From assembly GCA_023416955.1 (NCBI GenBank), contig JAEZGM010000050.1, forward strand, positions 22,177 through 86,176: DNA of 64,000 bases, in the 5' to 3' direction. Source of the DNA: Bacillota bacterium. GTDB lineage: Bacteria; Bacillota; Clostridia; Oscillospirales; Acutalibacteraceae. Shown here piece after piece: positions 14,891 to 22,773 of this stretch. The translations under genes and the position numbers were made by a program. The notes under the pieces are model-generated. The model did not search any database and was not told the DNA's origin. It saw only the letters and a program-made list of their open reading frames with translations. Every line of letters begins with the position of its first letter. Positions within the stretch are counted from its first letter, which is position 1.

Positions 14891-16825
14891 ATGTTAATCA
14901 AAAAAGAACTATTAACTATTCCAGCGATGCCTTACCAAACGTTAAAGCCAAAAAGCCAATATAGTCGGAATAAGTATTCTGAATTTGCGCAGGAAGTTGA
15001 TTTGCCGCTCTCAGGCCATGTGGTTACTTTAGATTTGTATGAGGTTAAAACTATGGGTTTGGCCATGAGGTCATATTATGACGGTAAAAATGTGGTCAGC
15101 TTTCATATCGAAAAGAATGAATGGAGCGACGCGAAACCGGGGACAGAGTTAGGTGTTTGGTACAGAGACAGCGTAAATAGTTCGCCTAGCGCGCAAAAGA
15201 TTTTAAAGAGCTTGCGCAATAGAGAATGGGGAAATAACAGCCTGATAGAATTTTTTGACGATATGGTCAGCGGAAAATACCGAGAAAAGCGCGAACGGGC
15301 TTGGAAGCGGGAAAGAGAGTTGTTTAAGGAGCTGACCGCGATACTGCCGGATTATCCGAAGAAATTGCCCGCTTTCTGCGAAAAAGGGATTTACGGATTT
15401 ACATATATTTTCATCGGGAAGATCCAACGTAATCAGCGTCCAGCGGTTTGCGCACACTGCGGGCATGAATTTTTAGTCGGGAAAGACATAAAGCCACACC
15501 AGATTGGAGAATGCCCTCATTGCGGGGAACCGGCGGAATATTTTGCGGGATGGGTTAATCCACCCGAGGAAAAGAAGCGGCGCATTTGTATCTGCTGCAG
15601 GTCACAAGGAAATCTAATTATTCGCTGGGCAAAGATACGCAGGCGGTTCAGTGGGCATATAACGCAGTATATATTCGATGATTACTACTGGAACTTTTAT
15701 ATTCACAGCGGACAGAGCGACACATTATACGCCTACCACTATGTTGGCAATATGGGATATAGCAGTTGGGTAAGACTTCGCAACGGATGTGAAAATACGG
15801 AAGCGACCTATCTCTACACATCCAACCTGAGGCAAGTGTTCGGAACAAACATGTACGGGGTTGACCTGGCAAGGGAATTGCGGGGGTGCAGAAACGAAAT
15901 TAGTATCACCCGCTTACTGGACAGTTTAAAAAATATTCCTCAGGCAAAACACTTCCTGCACATGGGGATGCGTAGGCTGGCGCAGGATATGTTCAAACCG
16001 CCGATTTCAGCGGCAGGAAGTTACTCTGGAAAGACGTTTGCAGATGTACTTGGAATTCGCGCACAGTACTTGCCGCTGTACAAAAAATACGACGTGACCA
16101 TGGGGGAACACGAGGCAATCAAAGCCTGTGGTGATACGTGGGTTGACGAAGAAATGTTTTTGAGAATGCGAGAAATGAACGTCAGAAAATATGACATTGC
16201 CAGCCACGAAGGATTCTTAAAAACCGTAACCACTATCAAAAAATCGATTAACTATCTTTTTAAGCAGTTTAAGCAGCAAAGAAATCAGCAATTCATGCAG
16301 CTCGTAGATTATTGGAACGACTATCTGACTATGTCGGTCATGCTTAAGGTCGATATTTCAAACAAACAAATCAAATTTCCGAAGGATCTTGTTGAAGCGC
16401 ACAATATTCTTTCAGTACGTGCGCAAGAAGTGAAAGACAAGGTTAGGACAGAAAAGGCCAAAAAGGCATTTCAGACTATTTATAACGGGATTCCGGAATA
16501 TCGGACAAAGAAATATGAAATTGTATTTCCAAGATCAGAGGTAGACTTCCTGCGCGAAGGGCAGCAACTAGATCATTGTGTAGGCAATGGGACATACTTC
16601 GCACGTCACATTGAAGGGATTAACATGATATTTTTTGTCCGAAAGACAGAAGAATCGGACAAACCGTTTTTTACAGCTGAGGTCAACGTTGTAAAACGAA
16701 CGATCGTGCAGTTATATGGAAACCATGATTGCCGGGCACCCAAGGAAATCTGGAATTTTGTTGAACAGTTTACAAAACACATAGAGCCGCGCGAAACGTT
16801 GGCGCAAGAAAGGAAAACAGCATGA
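14891..16825 (+). CDS. PcfJ-like protein
   Basis: A 644-residue protein of the PcfJ family. It has a central zinc-binding part (CAHCGH and CPHCGE, then CICC) and the conserved C-terminal region RSEVDFLREGQQLDHCVGNG, with FFVRK and FFTAEV. ATG 14891 follows GGGAGG. Overlaps the next gene by 4 bases (ATGA). The family is widespread in phages and plasmids of Bacillota but its function is not known; its place next to Rep and RecU suggests DNA metabolism. Confidence 0.85.
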   Translation: MLIKKELLTIPAMPYQTLKPKSQYSRNKYSEFAQEVDLPLSGHVVTLDLYEVKTMGLAMRSYYDGKNVVSFHIEKNEWSDAKPGTELGVWYRDSVNSSPSAQKILKSLRNREWGNNSLIEFFDDMVSGKYREKRERAWKRERELFKELTAILPDYPKKLPAFCEKGIYGFTYIFIGKIQRNQRPAVCAHCGHEFLVGKDIKPHQIGECPHCGEPAEYFAGWVNPPEEKKRRICICCRSQGNLIIRWAKIRRRFSGHITQYIFDDYYWNFYIHSGQSDTLYAYHYVGNMGYSSWVRLRNGCENTEATYLYTSNLRQVFGTNMYGVDLARELRGCRNEISITRLLDSLKNIPQAKHFLHMGMRRLAQDMFKPPISAAGSYSGKTFADVLGIRAQYLPLYKKYDVTMGEHEAIKACGDTWVDEEMFLRMREMNVRKYDIASHEGFLKTVTTIKKSINYLFKQFKQQRNQQFMQLVDYWNDYLTMSVMLKVDISNKQIKFPKDLVEAHNILSVRAQEVKDKVRTEKAKKAFQTIYNGIPEYRTKKYEIVFPRSEVDFLREGQQLDHCVGNGTYFARHIEGINMIFFVRKTEESDKPFFTAEVNVVKRTIVQLYGNHDCRAPKEIWNFVEQFTKHIEPRETLAQERKTA

Positions 16826-17823
16826 GCGAAATTGTAAGAGTCAGTGATGCTACCATAATTGCAGCAGAAATCAATGTTATCAAAGAGCGCACCAAGCAGG
16901 CAGTGCTATCAGCCAGCATTGAAATCGGACAGCGGCTTTGCGAAGCCAAAGAGCTGGTACCCTTCGGCGATTGGGAGCAATGGCTCCATGACAAGGTTGA
17001 TTACAGCCAAAGCACCGCAAATAATCTCATGCGTATTTTTAAGGAGTACGGTGACGATCAGCTGAGTCTCGGAGGTACCTCAAAATCCCAAACGTTTGCG
17101 AATCTGTCATACAGTCAGGCGCTTGCCCTTTTTGCTTTACCAGCCGAAGAACGGGAAGACTTTGTAAAAGAAAATCCTGTGGAAGATATGTCGGCCCGCC
17201 AACTGCAAGACGCCATCGCGGCACAAAAAGCAGCCGAAGTACAGAAAACCGCGGCTGAAAACAAATTGCAGGGTACCCAAAAGCTGCTGGACATCGCCAA
17301 CGAAAGCAAGGATAAACTGGAAGCCGCCCTTAAAAAATCTGATGATGATAGGGCTGGCGCAGAGCAGCAGGCCGCGGCCGAAATCAAAAAATTAAAAGAG
17401 GAGCTTGCCGCGGCATCCGAACCCGTGGCACCGTCCGCCGCAGAGCTGAAAAAGCTGCGCGGGGAGGTTAAGGCAAAAATTGAAGCCGACTACAAGAAAA
17501 AAGAGGATCAGCTGACGCTTGAGAAGAAAACCGCCGAGGAAAAGACGCAGGAAATCCAGAAATCCTATGAGGATCAGCTGAAAAAGCTGAAGCTTGACAA
17601 TGAGTCTATCGCAGCACAGGCGGCGGACGCCGAAAAGAAACTGTCCCTCTCTGATCCTGAAGCGCAGAAATTCGCGGTTTACTTTGATACATTTCAGCAG
17701 ACATTCCAGCAGCTTCGGCGGTCTCTTGATAAGCTGGCCGCCAGCGGTAATACCGAGACAGCGGGCAAACTGCGCGGCGCGCTGAAGCAAATTATTGCGC
17801 AGCTGACCCAAACATTGGAATAA
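16822..17823 (+). CDS. DUF3102 coiled-coil protein
   Basis: A 333-residue protein. The first 130 residues match DUF3102: GQRLCEAKELVPFGDWEQWL, then STANNLMRIFKEY and QTFANLSYSQALALF. Residues about 135-280 are a long Ala/Lys/Glu-rich coiled coil. Such proteins occur in phages and plasmids and are thought to bind DNA, but this is not shown. Codons SKSQTF lie in a copy of the dispersed repeat (17081-17100). A GC-rich hairpin (17832-17849) follows the stop. Confidence 0.8.
   Translation: MSEIVRVSDATIIAAEINVIKERTKQAVLSASIEIGQRLCEAKELVPFGDWEQWLHDKVDYSQSTANNLMRIFKEYGDDQLSLGGTSKSQTFANLSYSQALALFALPAEEREDFVKENPVEDMSARQLQDAIAAQKAAEVQKTAAENKLQGTQKLLDIANESKDKLEAALKKSDDDRAGAEQQAAAEIKKLKEELAAASEPVAPSAAELKKLRGEVKAKIEADYKKKEDQLTLEKKTAEEKTQEIQKSYEDQLKKLKLDNESIAAQAADAEKKLSLSDPEAQKFAVYFDTFQQTFQQLRRSLDKLAASGNTETAGKLRGALKQIIAQLTQTLE
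17081..17100 (+). repeat. Dispersed phage repeat, copy 3 (coding)
   Basis: CAAAATCCCAAACGTTTGCG inside the DUF3102 gene; its first 18 bases are identical to the copy at 35657. Confidence 0.55.
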
Positions 17824-17868
17824 ATCTACAGCGGGGCACCCGCCCCGCTTCATCTTAGGGAGGACTAC

Positions 17869-18048
17869 ATGAAAACAACACAATTTATTGTAAAATGCCC
17901 GTTTGAGCTTAATGACAAAATTATATTAGACAATGGTGCCTGCGCGATGATAACAGATATTCGCACAATTCACTCGCTGAAATCTGGAACAGCGGAATTT
18001 CAGTATGAGTTGAACCACAGCGGGCGGTATGTGAGATTTCAGAATTAG
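17869..18048 (+). CDS. Small phage protein
   Basis: A 59-residue frame beginning MKTTQFIVKCPFELNDKIIL and ending YVRFQN, GGGAGG before ATG 17869. Beta-rich by appearance. Unknown function; similar short proteins are frequent in clostridial phage early regions. Confidence 0.6.
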   Translation: MKTTQFIVKCPFELNDKIILDNGACAMITDIRTIHSLKSGTAEFQYELNHSGRYVRFQN

Positions 18049-18064
18049 AAGTGGGAGGTATAAC

Positions 18065-18400
18065 ATGGTTGGATACAGAGTCATGAACGGTGAAAAAACC
18101 GGAGTATATGGATTTGAGGACGATTGCGAGGAAGCAAATAAGCTATTGAAAATCTGTCAGCGGCATGATCCGAAGGCTTCAATCGAAAAGTATAAATACG
18201 AAAGCCAGAGTGAGGAAATCGCACGGCTGAAAAAAGAGCTATCAGAAATCAGTGCTGAGTATCTTGAAATTTGTGGCAATGACTGCGCCGGGGATGAAAG
18301 CACAGGTATAGGCAAGTGCCGATTTTACGATGAACCGGATATTTATTTTGACGGTACGCCGTTCATCGGAGGCTGCCGGCTTCGAAGTAAAGGAGCGTGA
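18065..18400 (+). CDS. Phage protein with cysteine cluster
   Basis: A 111-residue protein. N-terminus MVGYRVMNGEKTGVYGFEDD, a coiled-coil helix (SEEIARLKKELSEISAEYLE) and five cysteines (ICGNDC, GKCRFY, GGCRLR and others) that may bind a metal. GGGAGG precedes ATG 18065. No family recognised. Confidence 0.6.
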   Translation: MVGYRVMNGEKTGVYGFEDDCEEANKLLKICQRHDPKASIEKYKYESQSEEIARLKKELSEISAEYLEICGNDCAGDESTGIGKCRFYDEPDIYFDGTPFIGGCRLRSKGA

Positions 18401-18403
18401 ACC

Positions 18404-18592
18404 ATGAAACTCGGTAAAAAAGCAACAATGAAATGTGAGGACGGAAAAACCCGCACCGGAAGGATCTGCTACATAAGCCCTTACGACTATTACTTTGTAG
18501 TTCAGTTCAAATTTTTTCGGGAATCGTTTTTTATTGAACGTTCGCACCCGCCGGAACATACCAATGTACGAAGAAAACGGCTCCTGCAGTAA
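18404..18592 (+). CDS. Small basic phage protein
   Basis: A 62-residue protein, MKLGKKATMKCEDGKTRTGR at the start, basic and probably a small beta-barrel. AAGGAGC precedes ATG 18404, 3 bases after the previous stop. A hairpin CGGCTC..GAGCCG (18577-18603) covers its end. Confidence 0.55.
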   Translation: MKLGKKATMKCEDGKTRTGRICYISPYDYYFVVQFKFFRESFFIERSHPPEHTNVRRKRLLQ

Positions 18593-18767
18593 AGCAAGAG
18601 CCGTGAATAATTATTGGTCTGCCGCCTATTGGCGTGGTAATCCGCGCCAACTAGCAAAGCAGTAAAAAGGGTTCTAAAGCATTATATGCCGGGCGAAGCA
18701 AAAATATTACCAATGTTGATTTATATTTTATAAAAAATAGGCGCAAGCCGGAACAGGAAGGGTAAGC

Positions 18768-18911
18768 ATGAAAAAGTACAAAGTTAAAGGCGATCAGCTG
18801 ATCCGTCCACGGGAATGCCGTGTATGTGGCTGCACATGGTTTCATCCTTGCCCTGGAAGCTGCTATTGGGGGGGAAGAAGATTTGTGCAGCCGATGCGCT
18901 GCGAAAGATAG
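18768..18911 (+). pseudogene. Zinc-ribbon phage protein, frame changed at a G7 run
   Basis: As read, 47 residues: MKKYKVKGDQLIRPRECRVC then GCTWFHPCPGSCYW followed by GGRRFVQPM. One G fewer in the G7 run at 18868-18874 would give CYWGEEDLCSRCAAKDRKKGI ending at 18927, completing a CxxC-type zinc site as seen in many phage homologues. GGAAGG precedes ATG 18768. Either a sequencing error, a real mutation or a slippery tract. 18928-19273 holds two hairpins and a doubtful hydrophobic frame, no supported gene. Confidence 0.65.
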
Positions 18912-19273
18912 AAAGAAAGGCATATAAAAAAGCCGCCCTTACGCAAGGGCGGCAAGAGGAAAAATATGAAAAAGTTCTTGCAGTCTTACTTATTGCACTG
19001 GCCGAGATATTGGAGCAGCAGCTGAATCATTTCTTGACATGACATAACAGCAACCTCCTTTAGGTATTTGTCCTCTTGAGGACACTTAAATAGTAACAAA
19101 TTTGTAACCTTTTTGCAAATGTAATTTTTGGTAATAAAAAGCGGCTCCTGCCGCAAAGCAAGAGCCTATCTCGAAAAAGGGAATGCATAGTTGACACCAT
19201 GAATTGTCGCTATACTTTATGCAAAATGAAAAGTGGTGCTAATAAAAAGAGCTGCCAATACTTCCGAATAGAA

Positions 19274-19702
19274 TTAAGTCTCTTCGCCTATTAGATCGTT
19301 CATGAAGGTAGATAACCGAAATTGATGCTGGTGTTCGTCGGCCTCTTCTGTAATGGATTCCAAAAAGTGAACATGTCGATCTCCAACCGGGATCATGCCT
19401 CCGGTCTTTCCTTTGAACTCATGGAAATGATTTTCATAAAAATCAGTTCTAAATTTTACTTCATGAACATGATCGTTATTTCCGATCGGCTTCGCTTCAC
19501 CGGTTACAGTAGCAAATCTATGATTATGCGGGTCTTCCTCGCGTTCAGCTATTTGCACGCTGCCTTGCACTTCGTGGACGTGCCTTTGAACGTGCGGGGG
19601 GCAGTGCTCGTGATCACAATCGCAATCGCAATCATTGCATTTTTTAACAATAACGCAAAATTTCTCCTTATCGTGATCGCTGTCAAAATACTCTATACTC
19701 AA
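19274..19702 (-). CDS. YmaF family histidine-rich protein
   Basis: A 142-residue protein with repeated His-rich motifs (RHVHEVQGSV, DPHNHRFATVTGEA, DHVHEVKFRTDFYENHFHEF, DRHVHFLE, DEHQHQF) typical of the YmaF family, which is of unknown function and presumably binds metal. A cysteine/aspartate stretch CNDCDCDCDHEHC lies near the N-terminus. Start TTG 19702 has 8-base spacing to AAGGGGG; a GTG at 19711 is the alternative. It is opposite to the early operon with the cold-shock gene, so may be a lysogen-expressed accessory gene. Confidence 0.82.
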   Translation of the reverse strand: MSIEYFDSDHDKEKFCVIVKKCNDCDCDCDHEHCPPHVQRHVHEVQGSVQIAEREEDPHNHRFATVTGEAKPIGNNDHVHEVKFRTDFYENHFHEFKGKTGGMIPVGDRHVHFLESITEEADEHQHQFRLSTFMNDLIGEET

Positions 19703-19851
19703 AAATTTCACCCCCTTCCAACTGGGTCGCTCTATTGTATGCCCCAGTTTAATAGCTTGTCAATCTGAGTCTATGGAAAGCGATCAACGAATTACGAAGC
19801 TGCATAAAAAAAGGCCGCCCATGTTAGGGCGGCCATGAGGAAAGCGAAAGC

Positions 19852-20064
19852 TTATGCTATACGCACATTGGTAGCTCTCAATTTGCGGCTGTCTTTTGGA
19901 TCAGGCTCAACATCAAACGTAACCTTTTGGCCTTCTGATAAGCTTTTAAATCCGTTGCTGACGATGCTGGAAAAATGCACAAAAACATCTTCTCCACCAT
20001 TGTCGTTAGAAATAAAACCGAATCCCTTTGTTTCATTAAACCATTTTACTGTACCGTTATTCAT
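19852..20064 (-). CDS. Cold-shock domain protein
   Basis: A 70-residue single cold-shock domain, MNNGTVKWFNETKGFGFISN with RNP1 (KGFGFI) and RNP2 (DVFVHFS) RNA-binding motifs. ATG 20064 follows GGAGG; a longer frame adds 12 non-homologous residues. Binds single-stranded RNA or DNA and melts mRNA structure. Presence inside a prophage, opposite to the phage operon, suggests an accessory gene active in the lysogen. Confidence 0.92.
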   Translation of the reverse strand: MNNGTVKWFNETKGFGFISNDNGGEDVFVHFSSIVSNGFKSLSEGQKVTFDVEPDPKDSRKLRATNVRIA

Positions 20065-20111
20065 AAACAAGTACCTCCATAAATTTTTATTGGTATCCAA
20101 TGTATAAAAAA

Positions 20112-20163
20112 CTCACATCTTTTGTAAATCATCACAATGTGAATGGCTTACAAAAAATGTGAG
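20112..20163 (-). promoter_or_regulatory. Long inverted repeat upstream of cold-shock gene
   Basis: Arms CTCACATCTTTTGTAA and TTACAAAAAATGTGAG pair over 16 bp with one mismatch around a 20-base loop, about 50 bases upstream of the gene. Could be an operator or a temperature-responsive 5' element. A possible minus-strand promoter lies in the same area but is not clear. Confidence 0.4.
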
Positions 20164-20242
20164 ACAATCGTACACTTAGAATTCTCTTATACCATATCAC
20201 GACTTTGCGGAAAAGTCAAATTTAAATTAAGAGGTGAAAAAA

Positions 20243-20383
20243 ATGCAGATTTTTTATCGCATCGAAATCGCGGAACTGCTGAATCCGTCGCTGAAGGCAG
20301 CTGACTTGTTACAAATCCGGCCACCGTCTGCGGGTAATTTATCAACATGCACAGCGGTCACGCAAAGAGAGGGGACGGGATAG
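20243..20383 (+). CDS. Small phage protein before activator
   Basis: A 46-residue frame, MQIFYRIEIAELLNPSLKAA at the start, GAGGTG upstream of ATG 20243. Its stop TAG overlaps the next GTG start (TAGTG), indicating coupling. Function unknown. Confidence 0.5.
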   Translation: MQIFYRIEIAELLNPSLKAADLLQIRPPSAGNLSTCTAVTQREGTG

Positions 20384-20790
20384 TGTACAATCCGCAATAC
20401 ATAAGTTTGCCGAATGATGTTTACCGGACAGCGGTCAATACCGCGAAATCGTACTACGCGCTGCTTCGCCGCCGAAAAGAAATTGAAAGCGAAATTATTT
20501 ATCAGTCGCCGGTATCCGATGGCCAGCCGCACGGGAGCGGAACGAGCGATACAACCGGGCAGAAGGCCGAACGAATCATTTTGCGGCAGGCGGAGAACGA
20601 GAGAAAAATTAAAGCAGTGGAACAGGCATGGACGGTGTTTTCTGAACCGTGGCAGCGGGAATTTATTCGGTTAAACTTTTTTGAAGATATCCGTGACCGT
20701 GATATAGAACTGCCAATTTCCACGAGGACTATGAAACGAATGAGAAAAGCGTTTTTGGTTTCGGTTGCTGAAAATCTTAACGAAATCTAA
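20383..20790 (+). CDS. ArpU/RinA-like late transcription activator
   Basis: A 135-residue protein. The C-terminal half (QREFIRLNFFEDIRDRDIEL, then STRTMKRMRKAFLVSV) resembles the sigma-like helix-turn-helix of phage late regulators such as ArpU and RinA. Start GTG 20383 overlaps the previous stop. It is the last gene before the packaging module and is followed by an intrinsic terminator, the usual place for the late switch. The family assignment is by motif only. Confidence 0.65.
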   Translation: MYNPQYISLPNDVYRTAVNTAKSYYALLRRRKEIESEIIYQSPVSDGQPHGSGTSDTTGQKAERIILRQAENERKIKAVEQAWTVFSEPWQREFIRLNFFEDIRDRDIELPISTRTMKRMRKAFLVSVAENLNEI

Positions 20791-20864
20791 AAGTTGGCAC
20801 CAAAAAACAAAATCAATAGGGTATAATCAATAAAGTAGGAATTTGAATAAAGGAATTTCGCTTT

Positions 20865-20897
20865 AAAGCGTTCAGCCGTTCGGTTGAGCGCTTTTTT
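20865..20897 (+). terminator. Intrinsic terminator before late region
   Basis: AAAGCGTTCAGCC and GGTTGAGCGCTTT form a 13-bp stem (two G-T pairs) with loop GTTC and a T6 run. A TATAAT at 20822-20827 lies upstream without a well-spaced -35. Confidence 0.85.
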
Positions 20898-20936
20898 CAT
20901 GCCTTAGTTCGTGCGGGTCTGATGGAAAGGAGCCGC

Positions 20937-21671
20937 ATGGATAACTACATCAACAGAATTTTTAACATGGATTGCATTGCCGGCATGAGCATGTACCCGG
21001 ATAAAAGCATCGACATGATCCTGTGCGATTTACCGTATGGTATGACCGGCTGCCGGTGGGACAGCATTATCCCATTTGATTTACTCTGGCAGCAGTATTG
21101 CCGGATCATCAAAGACAACGGCGCAATCGTGTTGACATCATGCCAACCGTTTACAACCAAGCTGATTAGCAGCAACACCAAAATGTTTAAGTATTGCTGG
21201 TATTGGTACAAAAACATGGTAACAGCATACGCAAATGCCAAAAGGCAGCCGCTTCGCTGCGTTGAGGATATTTGCGTGTTTTATAAGCACCAGCCAACTT
21301 ACAACCCGCAGGGAATTATCGTACTGGATAAGCCGATATTATCCCGCGGGCAGCCGGGGCGCGAGGATTCTGTTTACAAGGTCAACTCACTAGGCAAAGA
21401 CACTTACACCTGCATTACGCATTATCCGCGGCAGGTGCTTGAAATCAAGTGCCAACGTGAGGGTCTGCACCCGACGCAAAAGCCAGTGGAACTATTTGAG
21501 TATCTAATCAAGACCTATACCAATCCGGGCGAGCTGGTGCTGGATAACTGCATGGGCAGCGGCACGACCGCAATCGCATGTATTGATTCTGGCCGGGACT
21601 TTACCGGGTTCGAGTGGGACGAAAAGTATTATAAGACTGCATGCAGGAGGATAGAGGAAAAGAGGGGTTAA
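20937..21671 (+). CDS. DNA (N4/N6) methyltransferase
   Basis: A 244-residue site-specific DNA methyltransferase. Catalytic motif IV reads CDLPYG (DPPY type), and the SAM-binding part LDNCMGSGTTAIACIDSGRD lies near the C-terminus, giving the beta-class order. ATG 20937 follows GGAAAGGAG. No restriction partner is next to it, so it probably protects phage DNA or alters the host epigenome. Confidence 0.9.
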   Translation: MDNYINRIFNMDCIAGMSMYPDKSIDMILCDLPYGMTGCRWDSIIPFDLLWQQYCRIIKDNGAIVLTSCQPFTTKLISSNTKMFKYCWYWYKNMVTAYANAKRQPLRCVEDICVFYKHQPTYNPQGIIVLDKPILSRGQPGREDSVYKVNSLGKDTYTCITHYPRQVLEIKCQREGLHPTQKPVELFEYLIKTYTNPGELVLDNCMGSGTTAIACIDSGRDFTGFEWDEKYYKTACRRIEEKRG

Positions 21672-21675
21672 GCCA

Positions 21676-22020
21676 GTGCCAATTAAGCCAAGGATCACAT
21701 GCAGGCATCCGGGATGCCAAGGAATTGCGGTCGAACGTGGGTATTGTGCAAAGCACTTTAAAACCGCACCGAAACCACAATACCAAAAGGATAAGGCCCG
21801 GCACGCTATGTATGATAGACAATGGCAGCGGGAAAGTAAAAAATTTCTCTCCGATCATCCTTGGTGCGACGACTGCCAAGCAAAAGGCAAGTGGGTACCT
21901 GCGACAGAAGTCCACCATAAGAAAAAGCATGAGGGAAACTATAACCTGTTTTGGGATCGAAAAAACTGGTCAGGGCTGTGCCACAAATGCCACAGCCGAC
22001 GCACGGCGCGAGGGGAGTAG
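21676..22020 (+). CDS. HNH endonuclease
   Basis: A 114-residue HNH protein: CDDCQAKG, then EVHHKKKHEG, then NWSGLCHKCHSRRT carry the zinc and active-site residues. Starts at GTG 21676. Phage HNH proteins placed just before the small terminase subunit assist DNA packaging by cutting at cos sites; the position fits that role. Confidence 0.9.
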   Translation: MPIKPRITCRHPGCQGIAVERGYCAKHFKTAPKPQYQKDKARHAMYDRQWQRESKKFLSDHPWCDDCQAKGKWVPATEVHHKKKHEGNYNLFWDRKNWSGLCHKCHSRRTARGE

Positions 22021-22191
22021 CCGCCCCCTCCCCCACCCAAAAAAGTTTTGGGAGAATGGATGAAGACCGCAAGCGCCCTCGTGCGTGCGAAAAATTCCCA
22101 ATGGAAAAATTTCAGATTCCCTTTGGAAAAACATCAGTTAAAAATGCATGAAACTTTTTCGCTATATTAGAAAAAGGGGGAAAATAATAAA

Positions 22192-22773
22192 ATGCCAGCA
22201 CCAATTGAAGCGGAATTTCAAAAAAAACATCTGACAAATGAAGAGAAAACTACAAAAAAGAACGCGAAAGCTAGTGTAACGCCGTCGATTAAATTAAAAG
22301 TTCCGCGCAGTATTCGCGATGATGTGAATCTTTACCGGATCTGGAAACGGACTATTAAACTGTACGATGGAACTGAGTTGCTGAATGCCCTTGATACAAA
22401 TTTGCTGGCACGGTACTGTGAGGAAACATTGGCACGCGATCAGCTGCTTGATCTCAGAAAGCAAAAGCAAAACATAACGGCGCTGCTTGATAGGAGTATT
22501 GACAAGCTACGCGAAATTGTGGAGGACAACTCCATTAAGGACGCTATCGGGGAAGATAATTTTTCAAGCATACTTCACATCATTGCTGCCGGAATGGAAA
22601 AGTTCGGTGTCGACACCATGCTCAAAATTGAAACTCGTATCGAATCAAAAACCAAATTACTTAACCAGATGGAGTTATCACTGTATATGACGCCAAGGGC
22701 GCGCGCCGGTGCTGTTCCACAAAAGCCGGACAAAGAAGCAAAGGATGATCCTAATGCGGAAATGTTCGACTAA
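22192..22773 (+). CDS. Terminase small subunit (P27 family)
   Basis: A 193-residue protein with the P27-type central helices (LYRIWKRTIKLYDGTELLNA, then ARYCEETLARDQLLDL) and the position just before the large subunit. Recognises phage DNA for packaging. AAAGGGGG precedes ATG 22192. The 22021-22191 gap contains no gene that I can support. Confidence 0.82.
   Translation: MPAPIEAEFQKKHLTNEEKTTKKNAKASVTPSIKLKVPRSIRDDVNLYRIWKRTIKLYDGTELLNALDTNLLARYCEETLARDQLLDLRKQKQNITALLDRSIDKLREIVEDNSIKDAIGEDNFSSILHIIAAGMEKFGVDTMLKIETRIESKTKLLNQMELSLYMTPRARAGAVPQKPDKEAKDDPNAEMFD

Noticed and set aside
18815..19042. 75-codon frame ending LAEILEQQLNHFLT
   Set aside because: First half is out-of-frame reading of the zinc-ribbon gene. 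The hydrophobic second half might be a small gene but has no start signal.
20794..20827. TTGGCAC upstream of TATAAT as a sigma-54 promoter
   Set aside because: No TTGC element at -12 spacing after TGGCAC, and the TATAAT spacing of 22 does not fit sigma-A with this -35.
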